Assembly (NCBI GenBank): GCA_041916775.1
Contig: JAYRYZ010000018.1
Span: 1-64,000 of the forward strand
DNA from: UBA2357 sp041916775
GTDB lineage: Bacteria > Pseudomonadota > Gammaproteobacteria > Burkholderiales > Rhodocyclaceae
Direction: 5' to 3'
DNA length: 64,000 nt
Position numbers and translations under genes: made by a program. The notes beneath the pieces were generated by a model that saw only the letters and a program-made list of their open reading frames with translations, searched no databases and was not told the origin of the DNA. Positions 43,124 through 51,577 of the stretch are shown here, one piece after another (within the stretch, counting starts at the first letter, position 1; the number at the start of each line of letters is the position of its first letter).

Positions 43124-44020
43124 ATGCCGCCGCCGCGCCAGACCATGACTCCCGCACCGGCGGCCGGCATCGGGCTCAAGCCGATGCACTTCGAGGAGAT
43201 TTTTGCCTCCCGCCCTGCGCTCGGTTTCTTCGAAGTTCACGCCGAGAACTATCTGGGCGCGGGCGGCCCGATGTTGCGCGCGCTCGAAAAGGTGCGCAGC
43301 CACTATCCGGTGACGATTCATGGCGTCGGCTTGTCGCTCGGCGGCACAGCGCCGCTCGACGAGGCCCACCTGGCGCGCGTCGCGGCGCTGGTGGAACGTG
43401 TCGCGCCACGCGTGTTCTCCGAACACCTGGCGTGGTCGGCACACGGCGGCATCTGCTACAACGACCTGCTGCCAATGTGTTACGACCGCGCGCAGCTCGC
43501 ACGCACCTGCGCCAACATCGACCGTGTCCAGTCCCGCCTCGGCCGGCAAATCCTGATCGAGAACCCTGCCACCTATCTCCAGCATCGTGACGCCACGCTG
43601 GACGAAGCCGATTTCATCACCGAGGTGGTCCGCCGCAGCGGCTGCGGCCTGCTGCTGGACCTCACCAACGCCTTCATCTCCAGCGTGAACCATGGGCAGG
43701 CCGCTTCCGCCGCCTCCACCGCAAGCGCCGTGTCCGCTTACCTGGCGCGTCTGCCACTCGCCGCGGTCGGCGAGATCCACCTTGCCGGCTTCGCCCGCGA
43801 CCTTGATCGCAATGGCGAGATCGTGCTCATCGACGACCACGGCTCTGCAGTCGAGGCACAGGTGTGGGCGCTGTACCGCAGCCTGCAGCCGATGCTCGCC
43901 GGCGTGCCCACGCTGATCGAGCGCGACAACGACGTGCCACCGCTGGCGCAGCTGCTGGCCGAGGCGCGGGAGGCCGACCGCATCGCCTCCGCCTGTGCCC
44001 GCCCGCTGGTGACGACATGA
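43124..44020 (+). CDS. bufB: MNIO-family peptide-modifying oxidase (DUF692)
   Basis: 298 residues, a TIM-barrel multinuclear non-haem iron oxidative enzyme. Candidate iron ligands visible in the family positions: H66 (IHGVGLSLGG), E100-H101 (SEHLAW), E146-N147 (ENPAT), D179 and N182 (LDLTNAF), H190, E217 and H219 (GEIHLAG), D238-H239 (IDDHG). It should modify cysteines in the precursor encoded just upstream, using O2. AGGAG precedes the ATG. Its stop overlaps the next start (ATGA at 44017-44020). Confidence 0.9.
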   Translation: MPPPRQTMTPAPAAGIGLKPMHFEEIFASRPALGFFEVHAENYLGAGGPMLRALEKVRSHYPVTIHGVGLSLGGTAPLDEAHLARVAALVERVAPRVFSEHLAWSAHGGICYNDLLPMCYDRAQLARTCANIDRVQSRLGRQILIENPATYLQHRDATLDEADFITEVVRRSGCGLLLDLTNAFISSVNHGQAASAASTASAVSAYLARLPLAAVGEIHLAGFARDLDRNGEIVLIDDHGSAVEAQVWALYRSLQPMLAGVPTLIERDNDVPPLAQLLAEAREADRIASACARPLVTT

Positions 44021-44868
44021 ACGCGGCGAGTGTGGTCACCCCGGACGCCCTGGACACCCATGCGGGCTTCGCGGCGGCGCTGCTTGTGCCGGATGCAGCC
44101 ATCCCGCCGGGACTGCGCTGCCGCGAAGGCGCCTGTCTGGAGGACCGCCTCGCGATCTACCGCAACAATGTCGCGAGCAGCCTGATCCGCGCGCTGGGCG
44201 ACACGTTTCCATGCGTCCGTGGCGTGCTCGGCCCGACTCGCTTCGATGCGCTCGCGCTCGCTTTCACCCGCCATGCGCCGCCGCGCTCGCCGGTGCTCGC
44301 AGAGTGGGGCGCGTCGTTTCCCGCCTTCGTCGCCGGGCTGGTGCCGTGCCCGGCGTGGATCGGCGATCTGGCATCGCTGGAATGGCTGACGCTGCGCGCA
44401 CTGCATGCTGCCGATGCACCGCCGCTGCCCGGTGCCGCACTCGCCGCAGCGCTCTCCGACCCGGCGCTGCCGGCGCTGCGCCTTGCGCTCCATCCATCAC
44501 TGTCGCCGCTGGCGTCGCCCCACCCGCTGATCTCGATCTGGCAGGCCTGCCAGTCGGGCTGGCTCCATGCCGACGCGCGCCCGGTCGATGCGCACCCGGT
44601 CGCGGCGCACCCGGTCAAACTCTCCGCCACCTGCGATGGCGCCGAATGCGGCCTGGTGATGCGCGACGTGCAGGACGCGGTGATCGTCACCCGCCTGCCG
44701 CCGGGTGGCGCGCGATTCATCGCGGCGCTGAGCGCTGGGCTGCCGCTGGGCGCCGCAGCCGAGACGGCACTGCGCGACGAGGCCGGCTTCGACCTCGTCG
44801 CGCAGCTCACCATTCTGATTCGCCTGCAGGCCTTCACCGCAATGCACTTTCCGGGAGCACAGCCATGA
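44017..44868 (+). CDS. bufC: DUF2063 partner protein of the MNIO enzyme
   Basis: 283 residues. The N-terminal DUF2063 domain is recognisable (RLAIYRNNVASSLIRALGDTFPCV, then FAVRHAPPRSPVLAEWG-like). The C-terminal half is a second alpha/beta domain. In known clusters this protein binds the precursor and the DUF692 enzyme, acting as the recognition partner. An in-phase micro-repeat (VDAHPVAAHPV, residues about 189-202) links the two parts. Coupled to bufB and bufD by ATGA overlaps on both sides, so the three are made together. Confidence 0.85.
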   Translation: MNAASVVTPDALDTHAGFAAALLVPDAAIPPGLRCREGACLEDRLAIYRNNVASSLIRALGDTFPCVRGVLGPTRFDALALAFTRHAPPRSPVLAEWGASFPAFVAGLVPCPAWIGDLASLEWLTLRALHAADAPPLPGAALAAALSDPALPALRLALHPSLSPLASPHPLISIWQACQSGWLHADARPVDAHPVAAHPVKLSATCDGAECGLVMRDVQDAVIVTRLPPGGARFIAALSAGLPLGAAAETALRDEAGFDLVAQLTILIRLQAFTAMHFPGAQP

Positions 44869-45380
44869 CGCCCACACCGCACCCGCACGCGCGCCCCACC
44901 GTCGTGGCCTCGCCGCTGCGCGCGCTCATCACCTGGCTGGAGCGCATTCCGCACGACGCGATCGCGCTGCTCGCGCGCTTCTCGATTGCCGCCGTGTTCT
45001 GGCAGTCCGGCCAGACCAAGATCGAAGGCTTCGCGCTCGACATCGTCTCCGGCACCTTCACACCCGGCTGGCCGCGTCTCAGCGACAGCGCGCTCACCTT
45101 GTTCCAGTACGAATACGCGCTGCCGCCGCTGCCCCCTTTGCTCGCCGCGCACCTCGCAGCCTTTGCGGAGCACGTCTTCCCGGCCTTGATCCTGGTGGGG
45201 CTCGCGACGCGGCTCTCCGCGCTGGCGCTACTCGCGATGACACTGGTGATCCAGGTGTTCGTGTATCCCGGCGCCTACCCCACCCACGGCACGTGGGCTG
45301 CGGTGCTGCTGTGGCTGGCCGCGCTCGGGCCTGGCCGGCTATCGCTCGACGCATTGCTCGTGCGCCGCTGGCACGGCTGA
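44865..45380 (+). CDS. bufD: DoxX family membrane protein of the bufferin cluster
   Basis: 171 residues with four membrane helices of the DoxX family (ARFSIAAVFWQSGQTKIEG start, HVFPALILVGLATRLSALALL, then VYPGAYPTHGTW). DoxX proteins accompany bufferin clusters in Caulobacter and Bordetella; the role is not settled, possibly respiratory-chain or quinone-linked thiol oxidation. Starts at an ATGA overlap with bufC and is the last gene; convergent with the response regulator gene. Confidence 0.85.
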   Translation: MTPTPHPHARPTVVASPLRALITWLERIPHDAIALLARFSIAAVFWQSGQTKIEGFALDIVSGTFTPGWPRLSDSALTLFQYEYALPPLPPLLAAHLAAFAEHVFPALILVGLATRLSALALLAMTLVIQVFVYPGAYPTHGTWAAVLLWLAALGPGRLSLDALLVRRWHG

Positions 45381-45399
45381 ACACGCCGCACGGAAACCC

Positions 45400-46011
45400 T
45401 CAGCCCCGCTCCACGAACAGCCCCATCCGCACCAGCGCAGCGAGCGACCCCGCCTCCATCTTCTCGAGAATGTGCGCGCGGTGGATTTCCACGGTGCGCA
45501 CGCTCACCCCGAGCTCGTCGGCAATGAGCTTGTTGAGGCGGCCGGCGACGATGCCGGCGAACACCTCGCGCTCGCGCGGGCTCAGCAGCGCATGGCGCGC
45601 GAGGGCATGGAGACGCTCGCTCTCGATATCGCGTGTGGCGCGGGCATGCGCGAGCGCGCCGGCGATGCGGTCGAGCAGCAGCGCATCGTTGAACGGCTTC
45701 TCGATGAAGTCGAAGGCGCCCGATTTGAGCGCGCGCACCGCCATCGGCACATCGCCGTGGCCGGTCATGATGATCACCGGCAGCAGGGTGCCGCGCCGCG
45801 CGAGTCGCTCCAGAAGTTCCAGCCCGCTCATGCCGGGCATGCGCACATCGAGCAGCAGGCAGCCTTCGCCTTCTGCCGCACAGCGGCTCAGGAAATCCTC
45901 CCCCGAGGCATAACTGCGCACCGCGCGACCCGCCGCGCGCAGCAGCATGGAGAGCGCGTCGCGCACGTCGGGTTCATCGTCGATGATGTGAATGATGGGT
46001 TCAGCCTGCAT
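45400..46011 (-). CDS. FixJ/TodT-type response regulator
   Basis: 203 residues. A receiver domain with phospho-acceptor D55 (CLLLDVRMPGMSG), conserved D11-D12 and a K in FIEKPF, then a LuxR-type helix-turn-helix (LSPREREVFAGIVAGRLNKLIADELGVSVRTVEIHRAHI). It should activate transcription when phosphorylated. Its ATG overlaps the end of the kinase gene, so the pair is co-translated. It lies next to, and converges with, the bufferin operon; targets are unknown. Confidence 0.92.
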   Translation of the reverse strand: MQAEPIIHIIDDEPDVRDALSMLLRAAGRAVRSYASGEDFLSRCAAEGEGCLLLDVRMPGMSGLELLERLARRGTLLPVIIMTGHGDVPMAVRALKSGAFDFIEKPFNDALLLDRIAGALAHARATRDIESERLHALARHALLSPREREVFAGIVAGRLNKLIADELGVSVRTVEIHRAHILEKMEAGSLAALVRMGLFVERG

Positions 46012-47659
46012 GCCTTGTCGTCCCTGCCTGGTTTTCCGTCACGCCGCATGGCAGCCACAACCTGAAGCACGCCCCGCCTTCGCCCGGCACAAGGCGCAGA
46101 TGGCCGCCATGCGCCTCGGCGATCGAGCGGCTGATCGCGAGGCCAATACCGGTACCCGCAGCCTTGGTGGTGAAGAAGGGCTCGAACACGCGCCCGGCGA
46201 TCGCCGGCGCGACGCCCGGACCACCATCGCGCACCGTGATGATGATGCCGCCTTCCGTCACCCCGCTCGTCACCTCGACCCAGCGCGCACCGTCGTCCAG
46301 CCCGGCCACCGCCTCGATCGCGTTGCGCAGCAGGTTGAGCACCACCTGCTGGATCTGCACGCCGTCCACCTGCACCACAGGCATGGCCGCGACGCTCGCG
46401 AGACGCAATGCGACGCCACGCTGGGCCGCCTCCGAGCGTGCCAGTTCGATTGCCTCGGCCAGCAACGCGGAAGGGTCGTGCGCCATCGACGCGGTATCGC
46501 GCTGCGCGATGAACCCGCGCAGCCTGCGCAGGATCTCGCCGGCACGCTCCGCCTGTGCACCGATTCGCGTCATCGCACGCTGCACCTCTTCGCCACTCTC
46601 GCCCGCCGCCAGCAAGCGCGCGCAGGCCTGGCTGTAGCTCGCGATTGCCGCAAGCGGCTGATTGAGCTCATGCGCGATCGCCGAGCCCATCTCGCCCAGC
46701 GCCAGCGCGCGCGACACCTGCGCGAGCTGCTGCATGTGCTGTCGCCCTTCCGCCTCCGCGCGCTGGCGTTCGGCGATCAGCGCGGCGAGTGCGAGCGCGA
46801 CGATGGTCACGATGGTCAGGTAGAGATACAGAGCACCCAACGCCGTCTCGCGCGCAGCCAGCGCGAAGGGTCCGTCCCCTGCCGCCGTCCCCCAACTCGC
46901 CAGGTAGCCCACGACCAGCAGCAGGCCGGCGACCTCGCGCGGGCCGAAGCGCAGCGCCCCCCAGAAGAGCAGCGGAAACAGCGCGTAGGGCAGTGGATTG
47001 AACATGTCCGGGTCGCCCATGGCCGCGAACACCGCGAGCGACAGGCCAAGGGTGACGACGAACAACAGCGCGCATTCGGCGAGCCGCCAAAGCGGACGCC
47101 CGGATGCAAGACCGCTGCCTCCCAGCACCAGCGGCACCACCAACAGCAGGCCGAGCGCGCGCCCGATGTAGCAACTCCACCATACCGCGGCCCCGGTCGG
47201 CATCACGTCCACGCGCGGCTGCAGGAACTCGACGCCGGCAGCCGGCAGCGCGGCGGCGAGCGTTACCGCGGTCAAAGCGAGCACGTCGCGTAATCGCAGG
47301 CAGGCGGGATCAATCGTGAAGCGACCGATCAATGCACGCAGCGCGGTGGCCTCGAGCCCGGCCGCGAGTGCGAGCGCGGCCAGTGGCACGAGCGCGAGCC
47401 CATGGGTCGGCCCCAGCGCCAATGTCCCCAGCACCAACCCGGGCCACATCCCCCATCCCCAGGCGAGCAGCGCCGCCGCGCCGACCCCGGATGGCAGCCA
47501 GATCAGCTTCTCGAAACCGGCACCCGCATCCGTCTGGAAGCTTGCCGCTGCTGCGAGCCACATGCATAGCGCAACGAACGCGATGCGCAGCGCGCGAGCG
47601 CGCGTCTCCCCCGCCAGCACGAGCGGCGGTGTGGCGGCGTGCTCGAGTTGGGATTTCAC
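46001..47659 (-). CDS. MASE1-domain sensor histidine kinase
   Basis: 552 residues. About eight N-terminal membrane helices (residues 25-300) form a MASE1 sensor domain. A HisKA segment carries the phosphorylated H330 (GSAIAHELNQPLAAIA) and the HATPase domain has intact N, G1 and G2 boxes (NLLRNAIEA, DGGPGV, GTGIGLAI). The FixL/DctB-like catalytic half fits the FixJ-type partner downstream. MASE1 domains are linked to unknown envelope signals, so the stimulus cannot be read. First gene of the two-gene operon. Confidence 0.92.
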   Translation of the reverse strand: MKSQLEHAATPPLVLAGETRARALRIAFVALCMWLAAAASFQTDAGAGFEKLIWLPSGVGAAALLAWGWGMWPGLVLGTLALGPTHGLALVPLAALALAAGLEATALRALIGRFTIDPACLRLRDVLALTAVTLAAALPAAGVEFLQPRVDVMPTGAAVWWSCYIGRALGLLLVVPLVLGGSGLASGRPLWRLAECALLFVVTLGLSLAVFAAMGDPDMFNPLPYALFPLLFWGALRFGPREVAGLLLVVGYLASWGTAAGDGPFALAARETALGALYLYLTIVTIVALALAALIAERQRAEAEGRQHMQQLAQVSRALALGEMGSAIAHELNQPLAAIASYSQACARLLAAGESGEEVQRAMTRIGAQAERAGEILRRLRGFIAQRDTASMAHDPSALLAEAIELARSEAAQRGVALRLASVAAMPVVQVDGVQIQQVVLNLLRNAIEAVAGLDDGARWVEVTSGVTEGGIIITVRDGGPGVAPAIAGRVFEPFFTTKAAGTGIGLAISRSIAEAHGGHLRLVPGEGGACFRLWLPCGVTENQAGTTRHAG

Positions 47660-47867
47660 CGGCCGTCTCCGTTCATGTCTCCATTCTCGGCGCGGACGGG
47701 CGTGCCGCCAATACGTAGGCTCCGCAACCCGGGCTCGGCGAGCGACGCGGCTACCGCGACAAGCACGTCACACGCCGTGCTGCAACACGGCGCATCCCAC
47801 CTCAGGGCGGCTTCTCGCGACCCGCGCGGCGCAATACACTGGCGTCCCGTCTCGAACCTGCGCCGCG

Positions 47868-48254
47868 ATGACCGATTCTAGCCCCCCATCGGGCCCACCC
47901 CCTGTGCCGAACTCCGCCTGCGCCCCCCACGCAGCGTTGCCGGGCAAGCTGCTCGCCGACTTGCCCGCGCCCGGCGCCGAGGAAGCCTTCGCCACCCTCT
48001 TCAGCGCACCCGGCTGTCGCATCGAGCGCATCGTCTCGCACGGCCACGCGAGCCCACCTGGTTTCTGGTACGACCAGGACGAGGACGAGTGGGTCATGTT
48101 GGTGCAAGGCGCGGCGACGCTGGCCTTCTACGACGGGCGCCGGCTGATGCTCTCCGCGGGCGACTGGGTGACGATCCCTGCGCACTGCCGCCACCGTGTG
48201 GAATCCACCGCGCCCACGACGGTGTGGCTGGCGGTGTTCGCCCGCCGGAGCTGA
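47868..48254 (+). CDS. Small cupin-domain protein
   Basis: 128 residues. A single cupin barrel (IERIVSHGHASPPGFWYDQDEDEWVMLVQGAATLAFYDGRRLMLSAGDWVTIPAHCRHRVE) carrying the metal-ligand pattern HGH/E and a late His, so it probably binds a divalent metal. Function unknown; similar small cupins are often called phosphoribosylaminoimidazole-type or anti-sigma cupins without proof. Its stop is directly followed by the ATG of the DUF3025 gene. Confidence 0.75.
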   Translation: MTDSSPPSGPPPVPNSACAPHAALPGKLLADLPAPGAEEAFATLFSAPGCRIERIVSHGHASPPGFWYDQDEDEWVMLVQGAATLAFYDGRRLMLSAGDWVTIPAHCRHRVESTAPTTVWLAVFARRS

Positions 48255-49046
48255 ATGCCGCGCATGTCCCGCGAACCCGACCTCTTCGCCCCCATCGCCG
48301 CACTGATGGCACGACACCTCGGCGGCCCACTGCCGGACGCCACCACACTCACGCGCATGCTGCACACGTGCGCGCCGGAGCTCACCGTCGAGGCCGACGT
48401 GGCGCTGCACTTCGTCGCCCAGCAGGGCGACGCGCGCGACTACGAAGCCGGCATCGGCGCGCTGGGTGCAATCCCCACCCGCCCCGACAACTGGCACGAC
48501 TATTTCAACGCGCTCGCCTGGTGCGTGTGGCCACACAGCAAGCGCGCCTGCCATCGCGCGCACCTTGCCGAAATCGAGCAGCGCCGAGCGGCCGGCCTGC
48601 CCGGTCGCGGACCACGCCGCGATGCACTCACCCAATTCGACGAATGCGGCATCCTGGTGGTCTCCAGCGCCAGCGAAATCCTCGCCGCGCTCGCGAACCA
48701 CGAATGGGAAGAAGCGTTCTGGCAGCGCCGCGCCCGGCTGCTGGAGAGCACCCGCTTCCTCGTCTTCGGCCACGGCACCTGGGAACAACTGCGCACCCCA
48801 TTTCATGGGCTGTGCGCCAAGGCGCTCTACCGCGAGGTCGACGCCGCCTGGTTGACGCTCGACGCCCACGCACGCCAGCAGGAAGCCGACCGCTGGCTTG
48901 CCACCCGCCTCGCCGAACCGGCCACACTCCCCGGCCCCCGCGCGCTACGCCCGCTGCCACTGCTCGGCATTCCCGGCGTCACCAGTGAGAATGCCCGTGC
49001 GGACTACTACCGCGACGCCAGTCAGTTCCGGCCGCGGCGGCTCTGA
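48255..49046 (+). CDS. DUF3025 family protein
   Basis: 263 residues, no signal peptide. DUF3025 is widespread in proteobacteria without a known function. The conserved RPDNWHDYFNALAWCVWPHSKRA and GRGPRRDALTQFDECGILVVSS blocks are present. It starts immediately after the cupin stop, so the two are likely coupled. An alternative ATG three codons later is possible. Confidence 0.85.
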   Translation: MPRMSREPDLFAPIAALMARHLGGPLPDATTLTRMLHTCAPELTVEADVALHFVAQQGDARDYEAGIGALGAIPTRPDNWHDYFNALAWCVWPHSKRACHRAHLAEIEQRRAAGLPGRGPRRDALTQFDECGILVVSSASEILAALANHEWEEAFWQRRARLLESTRFLVFGHGTWEQLRTPFHGLCAKALYREVDAAWLTLDAHARQQEADRWLATRLAEPATLPGPRALRPLPLLGIPGVTSENARADYYRDASQFRPRRL

Positions 49047-49247
49047 ACGCTGCGCCGCAACCAATAGCTGCCGACCATACTTCCTGGGCGTTGGGCCGCT
49101 GGAGAGTCGGCATCCATGAATAGCTCTAGCGCCGAGCACCGATCAACCCGATGAGCGGCGCAAGCCTGAGAGACGTCCGCAGGTTCGGCTCGCCGAATCC
49201 GCGTGGGCCAGGTGCGCCTTGCCTCCGGCGTGATCAATCGCCCCGCA

Positions 49248-51335
49248 TCAAGCGGTGCGGAACTTGCCCGACAGCGCCGCCAGGCCCACCGCCAGGCGCT
49301 GCAGGCCGGACGCGGCAGCGTCGGTCTGGCGTGAGGTGCTCACCATCTCCTCGGTCCCTTGCGAAACACTCTCCACCCGGGCCGCGATCTCGCGCGCCGC
49401 CACCGCCTGCTCCTGCAGCGCAAGAGTGATCGCGTCCACCGCCTCGGTCACGCGGGTGCTGCCCTGGCGCATCGCCTGGAGCTCCTCGCCCGCATGCGAG
49501 GCGAGCCTGACGCCAGCGCCCACACGCGCGACGCCGTGCTCCATGCTCGCGCCGGCAGTCTCGGCCTTGTGCTGGATGGCGTCGATCATCGACGAGATCT
49601 GCAGGGTGGCCGTACCGGTGCGCTCGGCCAGCTTGCGCACCTCGTCCGCGACCACGGCGAAGCCGCGCCCCTGCTCACCCGCGCGTGCGGCCTCGATGGC
49701 AGCGTTGAGCGCGAGCAGGTTGGTCTGGTCGGCGATGTCTCGGATCACCGTGACGATCGCCGAGATCTCACCGACCTGGTCCTTCAGCGCGCGAATGCCT
49801 GTGGCCGTTTCCGAGACGGAGCCGGCGATGCGGTGCATCTCGTCGATGGTCTCGCGGATGATGCGCGCGCTCTCCTCGGAACGCCGCGCCGAATCCAGCG
49901 TCACGGTACGCGCATCGCCTGCGTTGGCGCCGACCTGGTCGATGGACACCGACAACTGCTCGACCGCCGCGGCCATGCTGCTCGTCGCTGCGGCCTGGCT
50001 CTCCGCCGTGCCCGAGACATTGGCCGAGGCCCCGCCGAGCTCGCTTGCCTGGTTCGACAGCTCGGCCATGTTGTGGCGCAGCTCGCCGATGATCTCCTGC
50101 AGGTTGTTGCGCATGATGCTCATCTGCGCGAGCAGCCGGCCGATCTCGTCCTCGCCGTCGGCAGGCACCTGAATGCTCAGGTTGCCGACCGCGATCGCCT
50201 GCGCCGCCTCGCCCGCGATCGCGAAGCCATGCTTGAGGCGACGCAGCACGCTCCAGCCCATCAGGGTGCCGAGCGTCACGCCCAGGCCGAAGAGGACGGC
50301 GTAGATGATGAACTCGCGCTGATGGCGGGCGTTGAGCAGCGCGACCTCGCCCGACGCGCTGCTGGCCTGGGCGCGTCGCAGCGCCTCGAGGGCCGCGTGC
50401 GCGGCGGCACCCTCGCCGTTGCGTGCGGCGAGCAGCGCCTGCAGCACATCCGGCCCGGCGTCACCACGCTGGATGCGTGCCGCAAGCGCCTCGAGCTGCC
50501 GCCACCAGGCGGCCATTGCGGTCGAGAAGGCTTCCAGGTCGGTCGCGCTGCCGCCCAGACCTGCGCTCTCACGGTAGCGGCTCCAGTGCTGCTCGAGTTG
50601 CTCGCGCTGCGCGCGCACGGCCTCGACCGGCGCGCCGGGCTGCTGCTGGGCGGCGAGTTGCAGCGCCAGCAGCAGCTCGCCATGGCCACCGTCCAAGCGC
50701 TCTGCGACCTCGCCGAGCTGCAGTGCCGGCAGCATGTTGGCGTCGTAGAGGCGCTGCAGGCTGTTGCGCGCCTCGTTCAGGCCATACACGCCGAGGAAGA
50801 TCGACAGGTAGAACAGGGCTGTGGCGAAAGCAGCCCATGCCCAGAAACGCTGCGCGATCGTCACCCGCTGCAGACGCACGCGCAGCCCGGCGAAGAGTCC
50901 CCGGCCCACCACCCTGCCTTCGTGCAGCTTGATTGCCTCACCGGCGCGCATGCGCGCGTACAGGGCCTCGGCAGCGGCAATCTCTTGCGCGCCGGGCGCG
51001 GTGCGGACGGAGTGATAGCCGCCATCGGGCAGCGGGTTGGCGTTCGCTCGCACCCCGTAGTGGCCGCCATCCTTGCGCCGGTTCTTCACCAGGCCACTCC
51101 ACGGGCGACCGCGCTTCAGCGTGGCCCACATGTCGCGGAAGGCCTCGGCGGGCATGTCGGGGTGGCGCACCATGTTGTGCGGCTGGCCCAGCAGTTCCTC
51201 ACGGGAGAAACCCGACACTTCGACGAAGGCCTCGTTCGCATGCACGATGCGGCCCTTGGCGTCGGTGCGCGTCACGATCGTCGTGCCCTCCGGGACCGGA
51301 TGGTTGCGTTGGGTCACAGGCATGTTGACACGCAT
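49248..51335 (-). CDS. PAS-containing methyl-accepting chemotaxis protein (Aer-like)
   Basis: 695 residues. An N-terminal PAS domain (about 20-110; TDAKGRIVHANEAFVEVSGFSREEL) resembles the FAD-binding PAS of Aer, followed by a membrane helix (about 170-190), a helical region, a second helix (about 360-380), HAMP and signalling domain. The hairpin tip is intact (DIADQTNLLALNAAIEAARAGEQ). It probably senses redox or energy state. No C-terminal receptor pentapeptide. GGAG lies nine bases ahead of the ATG. Confidence 0.9.
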   Translation of the reverse strand: MRVNMPVTQRNHPVPEGTTIVTRTDAKGRIVHANEAFVEVSGFSREELLGQPHNMVRHPDMPAEAFRDMWATLKRGRPWSGLVKNRRKDGGHYGVRANANPLPDGGYHSVRTAPGAQEIAAAEALYARMRAGEAIKLHEGRVVGRGLFAGLRVRLQRVTIAQRFWAWAAFATALFYLSIFLGVYGLNEARNSLQRLYDANMLPALQLGEVAERLDGGHGELLLALQLAAQQQPGAPVEAVRAQREQLEQHWSRYRESAGLGGSATDLEAFSTAMAAWWRQLEALAARIQRGDAGPDVLQALLAARNGEGAAAHAALEALRRAQASSASGEVALLNARHQREFIIYAVLFGLGVTLGTLMGWSVLRRLKHGFAIAGEAAQAIAVGNLSIQVPADGEDEIGRLLAQMSIMRNNLQEIIGELRHNMAELSNQASELGGASANVSGTAESQAAATSSMAAAVEQLSVSIDQVGANAGDARTVTLDSARRSEESARIIRETIDEMHRIAGSVSETATGIRALKDQVGEISAIVTVIRDIADQTNLLALNAAIEAARAGEQGRGFAVVADEVRKLAERTGTATLQISSMIDAIQHKAETAGASMEHGVARVGAGVRLASHAGEELQAMRQGSTRVTEAVDAITLALQEQAVAAREIAARVESVSQGTEEMVSTSRQTDAAASGLQRLAVGLAALSGKFRTA

Positions 51336-51577
51336 CGGGTGAAGCTCCTGGTAGGGTGGGCGTGGCCTCGCGTTCGGGCAGAACGCCGTATCTTCGGCCA
51401 TACGCCTCATATTGGGCAAGCGGCAGGGTGATAGCTGCGGACAGTTGCATGAGCATCCTGTCCCCGAGCCCGGTCAGGGCAATGCGGTATTTGCAGCAAG
51501 AATCGAACCCGGCGACCTCCGGCCATCGCAGCTTTCCGGCCCATTCAGGGACCGGCTCGGACCGAGGACGACGAGAC
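51336..51577. other. Intergenic region between chemoreceptor and PLP-enzyme genes
   Basis: About 240 bases containing the chemoreceptor promoter region. No gene is seen. A segment resembling a tRNA T-arm (near 51490-51520) does not extend to a full tRNA fold. Confidence 0.35.

Noticed and set aside
51480..51525. tRNA-like T-arm sequence
   Set aside because: Only a loop-like GGTTCGATTC is seen; the stem does not pair and no anticodon or acceptor arms can be found.
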